Shown here: one piece after another, positions 42,784 to 52,264 of the stretch
Layout of the letters: every line of letters starts with the position of its first letter
Numbering within the stretch: position 1 is the first letter of the stretch
NCBI GenBank assembly: GCA_017431365.1
Contig: JAFRLF010000151.1
Coordinates: forward strand, 1 to 61,632
Direction of reading: 5' to 3'
Source of the DNA: Clostridia bacterium
GTDB lineage: Bacteria; Bacillota; Clostridia; Christensenellales; Aristaeellaceae
DNA: 61,632 nt
The notes under the pieces: generated by a model
What the model was told of the DNA's origin: nothing
Seen by the model: the letters and a program-made list of their open reading frames with translations, nothing else
The model's database searches: none
Translations under genes and position numbers: made by a program

Positions 42784-42799
42784 TGTTTCACGTGAAACA
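42784..42799. other. parS site 2 (ParB/Spo0J binding site)
   Basis: This is a second perfect copy of TGTTTCACGTGAAACA, 59 bases from the first measured start to start. Two perfect copies this close are very unlikely by chance. Confidence 0.9.
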
Positions 42800-42820
42800 T
42801 CGACTTCTATCGTTCTTTCC

Positions 42821-42896
42821 ATACGGCGGAACACACGCAGCCGACATGGCGTTTTATGAATCCGGCAAGGACGCTACAGCGTGTTCCGAGCCGTAT
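42821..42896. repeat. Interrupted inverted repeat beside parS
   Basis: ATACGGC plus GGAACAC (42821-42834) is complementary to GTGTTCC (42881-42887) and GCCGTAT (42890-42896), with a 2-base bulge on the right side and a 46-base loop. It could be a structured RNA or a DNA element of the segregation site. I do not recognise it. Confidence 0.5.
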
Positions 42897-42996
42897 ATCA
42901 AGATGGTTTTGATGGAATAAAATACATAAGGAAAAATACAACTGTAACAACTTGTTAAATGTTGTAAAACAGCTGAAATAATTTCTGCCGCAGGCA

Positions 42997-43025
42997 TTGC
43001 ATCAAAGCCGTTTATACATTATAAT
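42997..43025 (+). promoter_or_regulatory. Probable sigma-A promoter of the DUF5711-like, CvpA and sugar kinase genes
   Basis: TTGCAT (42997-43002) and TATAAT (43020-43025) have a 17-base spacer. The leader to the GTG start is about 140 bases. Confidence 0.65.
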
Positions 43026-43173
43026 ATGAGAAGGTCATGAATTCTACCATAATGGTATTGAATAGATGTGACAAATTCATATCGTGCGTACAATGGCGCG
43101 CCTTAGAGGCGTCAGCCATTGATAACTGTTCCCGGCGCGCCGCGCGGCGCATCGAGGGCAGTGGGAGGATGAC

Positions 43174-44274
43174 GTGAACAAACGTGAGGGCAGAAGTCTG
43201 TCATGGGCGACGGCGTTGCTGTTGGCGCTGGCTGTCTGTGCTGCAGGTTTTGTACTCGCCCGTCTTTTGGTAAGGCCGGCGCGGACTGCGCTCGACGACG
43301 TGACGCTTCTGCCGTGTACTTCTTCGCAGAGCATCGAAATCCTGAACCAGGGCATCGTGTACAGTGACGGCGCTTCGCTCAGGGCGCTCAACGGAAACGG
43401 CCGGCAGATATGGAGCTACGTCATCGGCGCGAACTGCAGCTTTTCCGTCGGCGGGAGCAATGTGGCCGGTTGGTCCAACGACCTGCTTGTCGTGCTGAAC
43501 GGCTCCTCCGGCGACGTGCAGTTTTCCGCGTCGCTGGGAGAAACGGTCCTTTCCGCGGTGACGGGCGAAGTCTATACCGCCGCGCTCCTGGGAGAAGAGG
43601 GCAAGGCCTCGCTCGTCGTGCTGGATAAAAACGGCCGCGAGGTCGACCGCATCGCTCAGGCGGACACGACGGTCCTGGATTATGGCTTTTTTAACAGCGG
43701 CAACATGCTCTATGTCCTGGCGCTCGACACCAACGGCACGGTGCCGATGAGCCAGATCACGACCTACCGGCCGGGCCGAATGCAGGCGGGCAGCATCACC
43801 GATTCGGAACAGGTGATATATAAGGTCATGCTCGACGCCAATAACGTCGTGGCCGTGGGAACGACTTATATAAGGGTGTACGATTACACGGGGAGCGAGG
43901 TCGTCTCCCGGCGCAAGCTCGTATACGGCTGGGAAATGATGGACAGCGAGGTGCGCAACGCCGATCCCCTGATGGCCTTTGCGCCGATGACGGAAATCGG
44001 CACTACGGCCGAGATCAGCGACGTGCGCATGGTGAACGCCAACGCGGACAGGACGGGCCGAATGCCGTTCGTGTGCTTTGCGCTGGCCGTTCACAGCGAT
44101 ATGGTCTACGGCTTCAACGCGAATTATGTGATGACGTATCCCGTAACGTCCGCGTCGGCGACGGCGTACCACCTGCCGTTTGAGTGCAACGGCGCCGTCG
44201 GCGTGACGAGCGAAGGCAACGTCATCCTGGTATCGGGAGATTCGGTTTACCTCGTGAAGCTGCCGGGCTCGTAA
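43174..44274 (+). CDS. Membrane-anchored beta-propeller-like protein (DUF5711-like)
   Basis: The 366-residue protein has one N-terminal membrane helix (about residues 10-30) and a long extracytoplasmic part of short beta repeats. Segments such as GIVYSDGASLRALNGNGRQIWSY and VVLDKNGREVDRIA recall PQQ-like propellers. It resembles the DUF5711 family found beside CvpA genes in Clostridia; I recognise the type rather than a proven domain. The GTG start at 43174 follows GGGAGGA (43163-43169). The CvpA gene follows. The function is unknown, perhaps a wall-facing sensor or scaffold. Confidence 0.6.
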   Translation: MNKREGRSLSWATALLLALAVCAAGFVLARLLVRPARTALDDVTLLPCTSSQSIEILNQGIVYSDGASLRALNGNGRQIWSYVIGANCSFSVGGSNVAGWSNDLLVVLNGSSGDVQFSASLGETVLSAVTGEVYTAALLGEEGKASLVVLDKNGREVDRIAQADTTVLDYGFFNSGNMLYVLALDTNGTVPMSQITTYRPGRMQAGSITDSEQVIYKVMLDANNVVAVGTTYIRVYDYTGSEVVSRRKLVYGWEMMDSEVRNADPLMAFAPMTEIGTTAEISDVRMVNANADRTGRMPFVCFALAVHSDMVYGFNANYVMTYPVTSASATAYHLPFECNGAVGVTSEGNVILVSGDSVYLVKLPGS

Positions 44275-44343
44275 AGCGGGATGTCCCTGGACGAGCGAAG
44301 ATCCAATCGAAAAGAGAATCAGCATTTGAAAGGAAGTCCAATT

Positions 44344-45060
44344 ATGAACATCGTAGACATTATCATTCTGGCAATTCTGGCGCTGAGCATGGTTTCGGGC
44401 ATGTACAAGGGCTTTATTACGTCCACGCTGGCGCTCGTCGGGTTTGTGGGCGCGTGGATCGGTTCTATGGCCACATATCAGTATCTGGTGGCGGCGATAC
44501 GCGGGAACGAGACCCTTTTGACGGTCTTTTCGGGCATCGCGAACGCGGTTGACCTCAATATCGGCTCGCTGGGGAATCTGACCGTATTCGAGGCGACGTC
44601 TGAACAGATCGACGCGGCGGTCAACAGCATTAACGTCCCGCTCATCGGCAACCTGTTCAAGAGCAACGTGGTCGGTCAGGTGTTCAAAAACATGGGCATC
44701 GATACGCTCAGCGAGTACCTCGGAGAGACGATCCTTTCCACCGCGCTCAACGTGATCTGTTTTGTGCTGATGTTCGTGGTCATCTACGCCGCGGTGCTGC
44801 TGCTGGTGAACCTTCTCAACAACGTGTTCCGCTTTCCCGCGCTCAGACACGCCGACTGGCTGCTGGGCGGCGTGTTCGGGCTGGTGCGCGGCGTGATCAT
44901 CCTTCTCCTGATCTGCGCGGTCGTTTCTCCCCTGTCGGAAGCGCTCAAGACGATGAACGTCTCCATCGTTTCGGATCTGATCGCCGATTCAAAGTTTGCG
45001 AGTATTTTCTTTGAGAACAATATTCTTGAGAGCGTGCTTGAAAAACTGACCCTCGCCTGA
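44344..45060 (+). CDS. CvpA family membrane protein
   Basis: The 238-residue protein has four main hydrophobic segments. It starts NIVDIIILAILALSMVSGMYKGF, the typical CvpA opening (a DIxxxxxLxxxxxxGxxxG pattern), and has a late LLGGVFGLVRGVIILLLI. CvpA proteins affect envelope stability and, in E. coli, colicin V production. ATG 44344 has GAAAGGA just before it. A longer frame that begins at 44281 lacks a ribosome site. Confidence 0.85.
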   Translation: MNIVDIIILAILALSMVSGMYKGFITSTLALVGFVGAWIGSMATYQYLVAAIRGNETLLTVFSGIANAVDLNIGSLGNLTVFEATSEQIDAAVNSINVPLIGNLFKSNVVGQVFKNMGIDTLSEYLGETILSTALNVICFVLMFVVIYAAVLLLVNLLNNVFRFPALRHADWLLGGVFGLVRGVIILLLICAVVSPLSEALKTMNVSIVSDLIADSKFASIFFENNILESVLEKLTLA

Positions 45061-45086
45061 CATGTGCAAAAAGGAGAGAGCAAATC

Positions 45087-46037
45087 ATGCCTGATGTCGT
45101 TGCTTTGGGCGAGCTGCTGATCGATTTCGCGCCCCAGTCCGTCAATGAGGCCGGCTATCCCACGTTGGCGGCCAATCCGGGCGGCGCGCCGGGTAATTTC
45201 CTGGCCGCGCTGGCGAAGTACGGCTGTTCGACCGCGATGATCGGCAAGGTCGGAGAGGACGCCTTCGGATGGCTGCTGGTAAAAACGCTGCGCGACGCGG
45301 GAATAGATACGCAAGGCGTCATGACAGACCCGGACGTGTTCACGACGCTGGCCTTCGTCTCCCTTGACGAGACGGGCAACCGGGATTTCAGCTTCGCTCG
45401 CAAACCCGGCGCCGACACATGTCTGCGCCCTGATGAAGTCGACGAAAAGCTGATCGCTCAGAGCCGCGTCTTTCATTTCGGAACGCTGTCCCTGACAGAC
45501 GAGCCGGCGGCCTCCGCCACGCGCCGGGCGATCGATCTGGCGAAGAAGAACGGACTTATGATAAGCCTGGATCCCAATCTGCGCAAGCCCCTCTGGAAGC
45601 GGGACGAGGACGCCCGGGTCGCCATCGAATGGAGCCTCAGACAGGCCGATATCGTCAAGATCAGCGACGAGGAGATCGCCTGGCTCTGGGATATTTCGCC
45701 GGAAGAAGGCGCGCGGAAACTGCTGAACGAGTACGGCGTTGCGCTGGTATACGCGACGCTGGGACCTGAAGGGTGCCATGCGGCGACGCGCAATGCAGCG
45801 GTCACCGTGCCGGGACCTGTGGGCATCCGCGTCGTGGACACGACCGGCGCGGGAGACATTTTCGGCGGCAGCGCCATGAGCCGGCTTCTGAAGACGGGGA
45901 AAGCGCCGTCCGACCTGACGGAAGAGGAATTGAGACAGATCGTCCGTTTCGCCTGCACGGCGGCCAGTCTGTCCACGCAGAAGCACGGCGGCATAACGAG
46001 CGTGCCCGAGCTTTCGGACGTCTGCGAGAGGCTATGA
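45087..46037 (+). CDS. PfkB family sugar kinase (probable fructokinase)
   Basis: The 316-residue protein has the ribokinase/PfkB fold. It shows the N-terminal VVALGELLIDFAP, PGGAPGNFLAALAKYG (sugar-binding GG pair), and the C-terminal DTTGAGDIFGGSAMSRLL with the catalytic aspartate of GAGD. The closest pattern is bacterial fructokinase, which phosphorylates fructose. AAAGGAG precedes the ATG. It lies 26 bases after the CvpA gene, and no sugar transporter is adjacent. Confidence 0.85.
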   Translation: MPDVVALGELLIDFAPQSVNEAGYPTLAANPGGAPGNFLAALAKYGCSTAMIGKVGEDAFGWLLVKTLRDAGIDTQGVMTDPDVFTTLAFVSLDETGNRDFSFARKPGADTCLRPDEVDEKLIAQSRVFHFGTLSLTDEPAASATRRAIDLAKKNGLMISLDPNLRKPLWKRDEDARVAIEWSLRQADIVKISDEEIAWLWDISPEEGARKLLNEYGVALVYATLGPEGCHAATRNAAVTVPGPVGIRVVDTTGAGDIFGGSAMSRLLKTGKAPSDLTEEELRQIVRFACTAASLSTQKHGGITSVPELSDVCERL

Positions 46038-46078
46038 GGCCGAGGCGATCCCCCTGCGTTATTTTTTCGCAAGCCGTA

Positions 46079-46107
46079 TTGACGGAAGTATATGGCGCTT
46101 ATATAAT
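46079..46107 (+). promoter_or_regulatory. Sigma-A promoter of the ileS T-box transcript
   Basis: TTGACG (46079-46084) and TATAAT (46102-46107) have a 17-base spacer, placing the transcription start near 46114. Confidence 0.8.
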
Positions 46108-46113
46108 AGAATA

Positions 46114-46345
46114 AAGCGTTGATGCGGAACGGCCCTGATATCTCGATGTAAAGAGAGCCGGCGGCGGCTGTAAAGCCGGCCATCAGAATCGGGGGTATCA
46201 CCGCGGAGCGGCTTGTCGAAGCGTTCGCGCGTGAGGCGTGCCCGGGAGCGCCCGTTACAGCGTCAAAAGTGGAGCGGTTTGCCGGACCGTTCAATTTGGG
46301 TGGTACCGCGATTGTCCTTTCGTCCCATGGATGGGACGTTTTTTT
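46114..46345 (+). promoter_or_regulatory. T-box riboswitch for isoleucyl-tRNA synthetase
   Basis: The leader has the T-box core TGGTACCGCG at 46301-46310, which pairs with the end of uncharged tRNA. It is followed by a terminator (CGTCCCA 46321-46327, TGGGACG 46332-46338 and seven Ts). An ATC followed by a purine at 46197-46199, inside GGGGTATCACCGC, is the likely isoleucine specifier codon on the 3' side of stem I. Uncharged tRNA-Ile would favour the antiterminator and raise ileS expression. Confidence 0.92.
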
Positions 46346-46376
46346 ATTGTAATAACAGCACAGGAGGCTACGAAAT

Positions 46377-49300
46377 ATGTTTGAAAAGGTTTCGCCGACG
46401 ATGGACTTCCTGGCCAGGGAGAAGGAGACCCTGGCGTTCTGGAAGGCCAACGACATCTTCAAAAAGACCATGGATCTGCGCAAGGGCGGCGACGTGTTCA
46501 CCTTTTACGACGGCCCGCCCACGGCCAACGGCAAGCCCCACATCGGCCACATCGAGACCCGCGCCATCAAGGATCTGATCCCCCGCTATCAGACCATGAA
46601 GGGCAAATCCGTCACGCGCAAGGCCGGCTGGGATACCCACGGTCTGCCCGTGGAACTGGAGGTCGAGAAGATGCTGGGCCTCGACGGCAAGGAGCAGATC
46701 GAAGCCTTCGGCATCGAGCCCTTCATCAAAAAGTGCAAGGAGTCCGTGTGGAAGTACAAGGGCCTGTGGGAGGACATGTCCGAGCGCGTCGGCTTCTGGG
46801 CCGACATGGAAAACCCCTATATCACCTATGATAACAACTACATCGAGTCCGAGTGGTGGGCGCTGAAGACCATCTTCGAAAAGGGACTCCTTTACAAGGG
46901 GCACAAGGTCGTCCCCTATTGCCCCCGCTGCGGGACCGCGCTGTCCAGCCATGAGGTCAGTCAGGGCTATAAACTGGTGAAAGAGCGCTCCGCCGTCGTA
47001 CGGTTTAAGGTACAGGGCGAGGAAAACACCTGGCTGTACGCCTGGACGACCACGCCCTGGACCCTGCCGAGCAACGTGGCTCTGTGCGTCAACCCGGACG
47101 ACACCTATGCCCGCTTTGACTGCGACGGCCGCACGATCATCATGGGCGAGGCGCTGATCCCGCCGTACTGGGCGAGGACGCCGTCATCACCAACAAGACG
47201 ACTTTCCCCGGCCGCGAGCTGAAGGGCATGCGCTACGAGCCGCTGTTCGCCTTCCAGAGGGAAGCGATCAAGAGCCAGGCTCACGAAGAAAACGCCTGGA
47301 CAGTCGTGTGCGACGATTACGTCACCATGACCGACGGCACGGGCATCGTCCACCAGGCGCCGGCCTTTGGCGAGGACGACGCGCGCGTCGGCCGTGAAAA
47401 CGACATCCCCTTCCTGCAGCTGGTCAACACCCGCGGCGAAATGGATCCGGTGACGCCGTGGGGCGGCGTGTTCATCAAAAAGGCGGATCCCATGATCCTG
47501 AAGGATCTGGACGAAGCGGGCCTTCTGGTGGCCGCGCCGACGTTTGAACACGACTATCCCTTCTGCTGGCGCTGCGACACGCCTCTGATCTACTACGCCC
47601 GTTCCACCTGGTTTATCAGGATGACGGCCGTGCGGGATCAGCTCATGAAGAACAACCGCGCCATCAACTGGATGCCCGACAACATCAAGGAAGGCCGGAT
47701 GGGCAACTTCCTCGAAAACGTGATCGACTGGGGCCTCTCCCGCGAGCGCTACTGGGGCACGCCGCTGCCCGTATGGCTCTGCGACTGCGGCCATATCCAC
47801 GTCATCGGCTCGATCAAGGAGCTGTGCGATCTGGGCAAGGACGTATCGCCCGACATCGAGCTGCATCGGCCCTATATCGACCAGGTGACTCTCACCTGCC
47901 CCAAGTGCGGCGGCGTGATGCGCCGGACGCCGGAGGTCATCGACTGCTGGTTCGATTCCGGTTCCATGCCGTTTGCGCAGTGGCATTATCCCTTTGAGAA
48001 CAAGGAGATCTTCGAGGCCAATTTCCCCGCGAACTTCATCTCCGAGGCCATCGACCAGACACGCGGCTGGTTCTATACGCTGATCGCCATCGCGACGCTG
48101 CTGTTTGACACGCAGCCCTTCGAGAACTGCGTCGTCCTGGGGCACGTGCAGGACTCCGAGGGCCGGAAGATGAGCAAGCACCTCGGAAACGTCGTGGATC
48201 CGTGGGAGGTGCTGGACAAGCAGGGCGCGGACGCCGTGCGCTGGTACTTCTATGCCGCCGGCGCGCCGTGGCTGCCGACTCGCTTTTCCGGCGACCTTGT
48301 CAGCGAGATGCAGAACAAGTTCATGGGCACGCTGTGGAACAGCTACGCCTTCTTTGCGCTGTACGCCTCGATCGACAATTACGACCCGAAGGCGCAGAAG
48401 GCCGATCCCGGCGACTTTACGCTGATGGATCGCTGGGTCCTGTCGAAGCTGCAGTCCCTCGTCGTTACCGTTGACGAAGGCCTCTCCCAGTACAAGGTGA
48501 CCGAAACGGCCCGCGCGATCTCCGATTTCGTCGACGAGCTGTCCAACTGGTACGTGCGCTGCTGCCGCAAGCGCTTCTGGGGCAACGGCATGGAGGGCGA
48601 CAAGCTGGCCGCCTTTGAGACGCTGTATACCGTGCTCAGGACGCTGTCCGGCCTGTGCGCGCCGTACATCCCGTTCATGAGCGAGAGCATGTACCGCAAC
48701 CTCGTCGTGAACAACGATCCCGACGCGCCGATCTCCGTGCACATGACGGACTTCCCGACGGCGGACCGGTCCCTCATCGACGAAGCGCTGGAAGCGCAGA
48801 TGGAAGAGGTCATCAACGCGGTGTCCCTCGGCCGAGCCGCCCGCAACGCGGCCAGCCTGAAAGTGCGTCAGCCCCTGGCCGCGATGTACGTCAAAGGCGC
48901 GAAGGTGTCCCCCGACCTGGCCGGTCTGATGGCGGAGGAACTCAACATCAAGGCCGTGAACTTCGTAGACGACGCCAGGGCGTTTACGACCTATGAGCTC
49001 AAACCGCAGATGCGCACGCTGGGCCCGAAGTACGGCAAGCTCCTCGGCAAGATCGGCGCGGCGCTCAAGACCATGGACGGCAACGACGTGGTGGACGCCT
49101 TTGCCCGGGGCGAAGACGTTACCTTCGATCTGGAGGGCACGCAGATCGTCCTGACGAAGGACGACGTCCTCACAAAGCCCATGCAGAAGGAAGGCTTCGT
49201 TGCGCAGACGGCGGGCGATATGACCGTCGTGCTGGACGCGAACCTGACGCCCGAACTCATCGAGGAAGGATATGTCCGCGAGCTGATCTCCAAGATCCAG

Positions 49301-49525
49301 ACGATGCGCAAGGACGCGGGCTTCGACGTCACCGACCGCATCGACGTGACGGTGAACGGCTCCGCGAAGATCAACGCCATCGTCGAAAAGGCGGCGGGCG
49401 ACATCATGTCCGGCGTGCTGGCACTCTCCGTGAACGTTGCCGATCCGGCGCAGGACGCTTATTCCGGCGACAAGGACATCAACGACGAGAAGTGTCTGAT
49501 CGGAATCAGGGTCGTAAGTCGATAG
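46377..49525 (+). CDS. ileS: Isoleucyl-tRNA synthetase, frame broken by an apparent one-base deletion
   Basis: The frame from ATG 46377 (after AGGAGG) encodes the catalytic start with HIGH at residues 55-58, then leaves the expected sequence near 47160-47164 and stops at 47222. The rest continues in another frame from 47165 (VLGEDAVIT) through KMSKH (48167-48181) and a complete C-terminal region to 49525. One missing base near CCCGCCG explains this; restored, the protein would be about 1,050 residues, the long (type 2, eukaryote-like) IleS. The enzyme is essential and the T-box is intact, so a sequence error is likelier than a true pseudogene. No slippery site is seen. Confidence 0.9.
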
Positions 49526-49546
49526 ACCACATGTGATAATCGGTAT

Positions 49547-49585
49547 GCAGCTGTTGCCCGGTCCCTTTGGACCGCGCGGCAGCTG
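49547..49585 (+). terminator. Hairpin after ileS
   Basis: GCAGCTG...CGGTCC (49547-49564) pairs with GGACCG...CAGCTGC (49569-49585) around a short loop, with mismatches in the middle. No T run follows, so termination is uncertain. Confidence 0.4.
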
Positions 49586-49630
49586 CGTCTGTGTATAACG
49601 GGGATAAGCCCGGGGAGAAAGGAGCTGAAC

Positions 49631-50389
49631 ATGAGATACACGCAAAAAAACGCCGAAGTCATCGAAAGCTGGCGTCGGAAGTATAAGCTGATATGGTTTG
49701 AGCCGGTCAGCCATGAAACTTTTGAAAAGGCGCGCAGGGGCGAGTGGGACATCACGCTCACGCCGCTGAAACCGGTGCCGCACGCGTGGATCGGCGACGT
49801 GTCCGGCAAGAAAATCCTGGGACTGGCGGCGGGCGGGGCGCAGCAGATGCCGATCATGGCCGCGCTCGGCGCGGAGTGTACGATCCTGGATATCAGCCCG
49901 TCGCAGCTGGAGAACGAAAGAGTCGTTTCCCGGCGAGAGGGGTATCAGATCGAGGTCATCGAGGGCGACATGTCGCAGCCCCTGCCGTTTGCTGACGCGG
50001 CGTTTGACATGATCATCAATCCGATATCAAATCACTATATCGAAGACGTCCTTCCCGTCTTTGCGGAATGCTACCGCGTTTTGAAGCCCGGTGGGTATCT
50101 GCTCTGCGGGTTGGATACAGGTATACATTACATATTTGATGAAAACGAAGAGAAGGTCGTGCACTCATTGCCCTTCAATCCGCTGAAGGATCCGGCTCTC
50201 TACGATGAAATGATGCGCAGAGATCTGGGCCTGCAGTTCTCTCACACGCTCGAGGAACAGATCGGCGGGCAGCTGAAGGCCGGATTCCGTCTGTTGGATA
50301 TCTATGAGGACACGAATATAGCCGGCCTTTTCTATGAGATGAACATTCCGAAATATATGGCGACGAGGAGCCAAAAGCCGCTGCCGTGA
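49631..50389 (+). CDS. Class I SAM-dependent methyltransferase
   Basis: The 252-residue protein has the SAM-binding fold: motif I KKILGLAAGGAQQMPIMAALGAECTILDIS, FDMIINPISNHYIEDVLPVFAECYRVLKPGG, typical of small-molecule methyltransferases of the UbiE type. It follows ileS by about 105 bases and has AAAGGAG upstream of its ATG. The substrate is unknown. Confidence 0.85.
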   Translation: MRYTQKNAEVIESWRRKYKLIWFEPVSHETFEKARRGEWDITLTPLKPVPHAWIGDVSGKKILGLAAGGAQQMPIMAALGAECTILDISPSQLENERVVSRREGYQIEVIEGDMSQPLPFADAAFDMIINPISNHYIEDVLPVFAECYRVLKPGGYLLCGLDTGIHYIFDENEEKVVHSLPFNPLKDPALYDEMMRRDLGLQFSHTLEEQIGGQLKAGFRLLDIYEDTNIAGLFYEMNIPKYMATRSQKPLP

Positions 50390-50424
50390 GGCTCGCGGGC
50401 TCTGTCAGTACGCCGGCGGATCAG

Positions 50425-50467
50425 AAAAACGGGGACGCCGCCCTCTTTTGCAAAGGGCGGCGTCCCC
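50425..50467 (-). terminator. Strong terminator of the SH3b protein gene
   Basis: A perfect 14-base stem (50431-50444 with 50454-50467) is followed on the minus strand by a T run (complement of AAAAA at 50425-50429). It may also serve the methyltransferase gene from the other side. Confidence 0.85.
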
Positions 50468-50490
50468 GCGTTTAACCGCGTGACAAACGC

Positions 50491-51195
50491 TTACCTGTAT
50501 GTCCAGTAGCTGTTGCTGATATAACCCGTCTTGCCGGCATAGGAGACCTGTGTCCAGCTGTTGCCCACGGACAGGATGGAGATATTCGTGCCCTTGGGAA
50601 TGGTCGTAATCTTCGCGTAGTCCGTACCGGCGCCTGTGCGCATGTTGACGTTGCCGGTCGTGCGGGCGTTGAGGCCGAGCGTGACGTAAGTCTTGCTGAT
50701 GAAGCCGATCAGGCCCTTCGAGGGGATCTCGATCTGGTACCAGTTTCCGCTTGTGCCGAGGATGGATACTTTTGTGCCCGGCGTCACGGAAGTCACGACG
50801 CCGTATCCCGTGCCCGCGCCGTAGCGGACGTTGACGCTGCTGCCGCTGTATTTGGTGGATACGTGCCCGACCATGCCGCTGGCGTAAGAATTGTCGTACG
50901 ACGACGAGCTGGACGAGGAGCCCCCCGTGGAGACGTAGGTCTTGTATACCCAGCCGATCTGACCCGTCTTTACGACGCGCACCTTGTCCCAGTAATTGCC
51001 CTTGTAGAGGATCTCGACAGACGTGCCGTTCTTCACGGAGCCGATGACGGCCTGGTGTTTCCCACCCTGGGCACGGAGGTTGACCACGCCGCCCGAGGTG
51101 TTCGTACGGATGACGCCGCTCTCGGCCAGGGCGGCCGCGGGCAAACAGAGGATGAGCAGGACGGCCAGCAGGACAGTTATCACGCGTTTATTCAT
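50491..51195 (-). CDS. Secreted protein with three bacterial SH3 domains
   Basis: The 234-residue protein has a signal peptide (MNKRVITVLLAVLLILCLPAAALAE) and three SH3b repeats at about 28-92, 112-170 and 175-233. These include GGVVNLRAQGG, SSVNVRYGAGTGYGVV and GNVNMRTGAGTDYAKI. A serine-rich linker (about 94-102) separates the first from the others. SH3b domains bind peptidoglycan cross-bridges or help anchor proteins in the wall. No catalytic domain is present. GGGAGGG lies upstream of the ATG. It is a single gene. Confidence 0.85.
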   Translation of the reverse strand: MNKRVITVLLAVLLILCLPAAALAESGVIRTNTSGGVVNLRAQGGKHQAVIGSVKNGTSVEILYKGNYWDKVRVVKTGQIGWVYKTYVSTGGSSSSSSSYDNSYASGMVGHVSTKYSGSSVNVRYGAGTGYGVVTSVTPGTKVSILGTSGNWYQIEIPSKGLIGFISKTYVTLGLNARTTGNVNMRTGAGTDYAKITTIPKGTNISILSVGNSWTQVSYAGKTGYISNSYWTYR

Positions 51196-51328
51196 AGAAG
51201 TAACCCTCCCCGGGATTTGTTCTTCATCATTATACCATATCGAAACCTTTCAGATACAGATATAGACGAAAAAAAACCGAAAATGTTGCCGCGGCAGCCT
51301 GTGGGCGCGCAAGGTTCAGGCAGGACGG

Positions 51329-51357
51329 TTGAATTGTCCGGCGTGATTTGATATAAT
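51329..51357 (+). promoter_or_regulatory. Extended -10 promoter for the RlmI-like methyltransferase operon
   Basis: TTGAAT (51329-51334) and TATAAT (51352-51357) have a 17-base spacer, and TG lies one base before the -10 box (extended -10). Confidence 0.8.
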
Positions 51358-51402
51358 GATTTCGCACAAGGCGCAGTTATCTCTCGCGGAGGTAGGAAGT
51401 AT

Positions 51403-52263
51403 ATGTTCATTGCGGACGGCTGGCGTGATTATGAGGTCCTTGACACGGGCAATGGCGAGAAACTGGAACGCTGGGGCGACGTGATTCTCCGCCGGCCCGA
51501 TCCGCAGACCATCTGGCCCATCGCGGACGAGAGCCGCTGGACATGCGACGCGCACTACCACCGCTCGGCGCGCGGCGGCGGCGAGTGGGAGTTTCATCGC
51601 CGGCTGCCGGATCGCTGGACCGTAAGTTACGGGAAGCTGAAGTTCTACGTCCGGCCGACGGGCTTTAAACATACCGGGCTGTTTCCGGAGCAGGCGGTCA
51701 ACTGGGACTGGATGGCCGGGCTCATCCGCGAAGCGGGACGCCCGGTCAGGGTGCTGAACCTGTTCGCCTATACCGGAGGGGCGACGCTGGCCTGCGCGAT
51801 GGCCGGAGCGCACGTCACGCACGTGGACGCCGCAAAGGGCATGGTTCAGTGGGCCGGAGAGAATCGCGCGCTCTCGGGCATCGACGAGAGCCGCGTGCGC
51901 TGGATCATCGACGACGCGCTGAAGTTCGTCGCGCGGGAGCAGCGCCGCGGCAACAGTTACGACGGCATCCTCATGGATCCGCCGTCCTACGGCCGCGGGC
52001 CGGGCGGAGAGATCTGGAAGCTCGAAAACGAGCTCTACGGCCTGGCGGACGCGTGCCAGAAGGTGCTGAGTGAAAGGCCTCTTTTTATGCTCATCAACAG
52101 CTATACCACCGGACTGCAGCCGGCGGTGCTGTCGAATATCCTGCGCATGACGGCCGGCCGCGCGCGGGGCGGACGGATTACGGCTGAAGAAATCGTCCTG
52201 CCCGTGACGGCGGGGGGCGTGCTGCCCTGCGGCGCCAGCGGCCGCTGGCAGGCGGAGGCGTGA
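51403..52263 (+). CDS. Class I SAM-dependent methyltransferase, rRNA methyltransferase-like (COG1092 type)
   Basis: The 286-residue protein has a small N-terminal part and a methyltransferase domain with VLNLFAYTGGATLACAMAGAHVTHVDAAKG (motif I) and GILMDPPSYGRGPGG (motif IV, DPPSY). This is the pattern of RlmI/RlmK-like enzymes, but without their N-terminal PUA domain. RNA base methylation is likely. The next gene begins one base after its stop codon and is another RNA-modifying enzyme. Confidence 0.8.
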   Translation: MFIADGWRDYEVLDTGNGEKLERWGDVILRRPDPQTIWPIADESRWTCDAHYHRSARGGGEWEFHRRLPDRWTVSYGKLKFYVRPTGFKHTGLFPEQAVNWDWMAGLIREAGRPVRVLNLFAYTGGATLACAMAGAHVTHVDAAKGMVQWAGENRALSGIDESRVRWIIDDALKFVAREQRRGNSYDGILMDPPSYGRGPGGEIWKLENELYGLADACQKVLSERPLFMLINSYTTGLQPAVLSNILRMTAGRARGGRITAEEIVLPVTAGGVLPCGASGRWQAEA

Positions 52264-52264
52264 A

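Larger units (their letters stand above)
42709..43173. other. 465-base divergent intergenic region with two parS sites and a long imperfect stem
   Basis: No gene is visible. The region holds two parS sites, an imperfect stem (42821-42896), a rightward promoter (42997-43025) and a GC-rich leader in which GGCGCGCC occurs at 43095-43102 and 43134-43141. The middle (42915-43030) is AT-rich. Confidence 0.7.

Noticed and set aside
43095-43141. Two GGCGCGCC palindromes that can pair with each other in the leader of the DUF5711-like gene
   Set aside because: The sequence is simple and GC-rich, no known element matches, and the ribosome site at 43163-43169 stays free; not enough to call a feature.
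47150-47170. Programmed frameshifting in ileS
   Set aside because: No slippery heptamer or downstream stimulatory structure is evident at the join; a base loss in the sequence is simpler.
47105-49783. An 892-codon open frame on the strand opposite ileS
   Set aside because: It lies antisense to the conserved ileS, has no family features and no ribosome site; long antisense frames are expected in GC-rich coding DNA.
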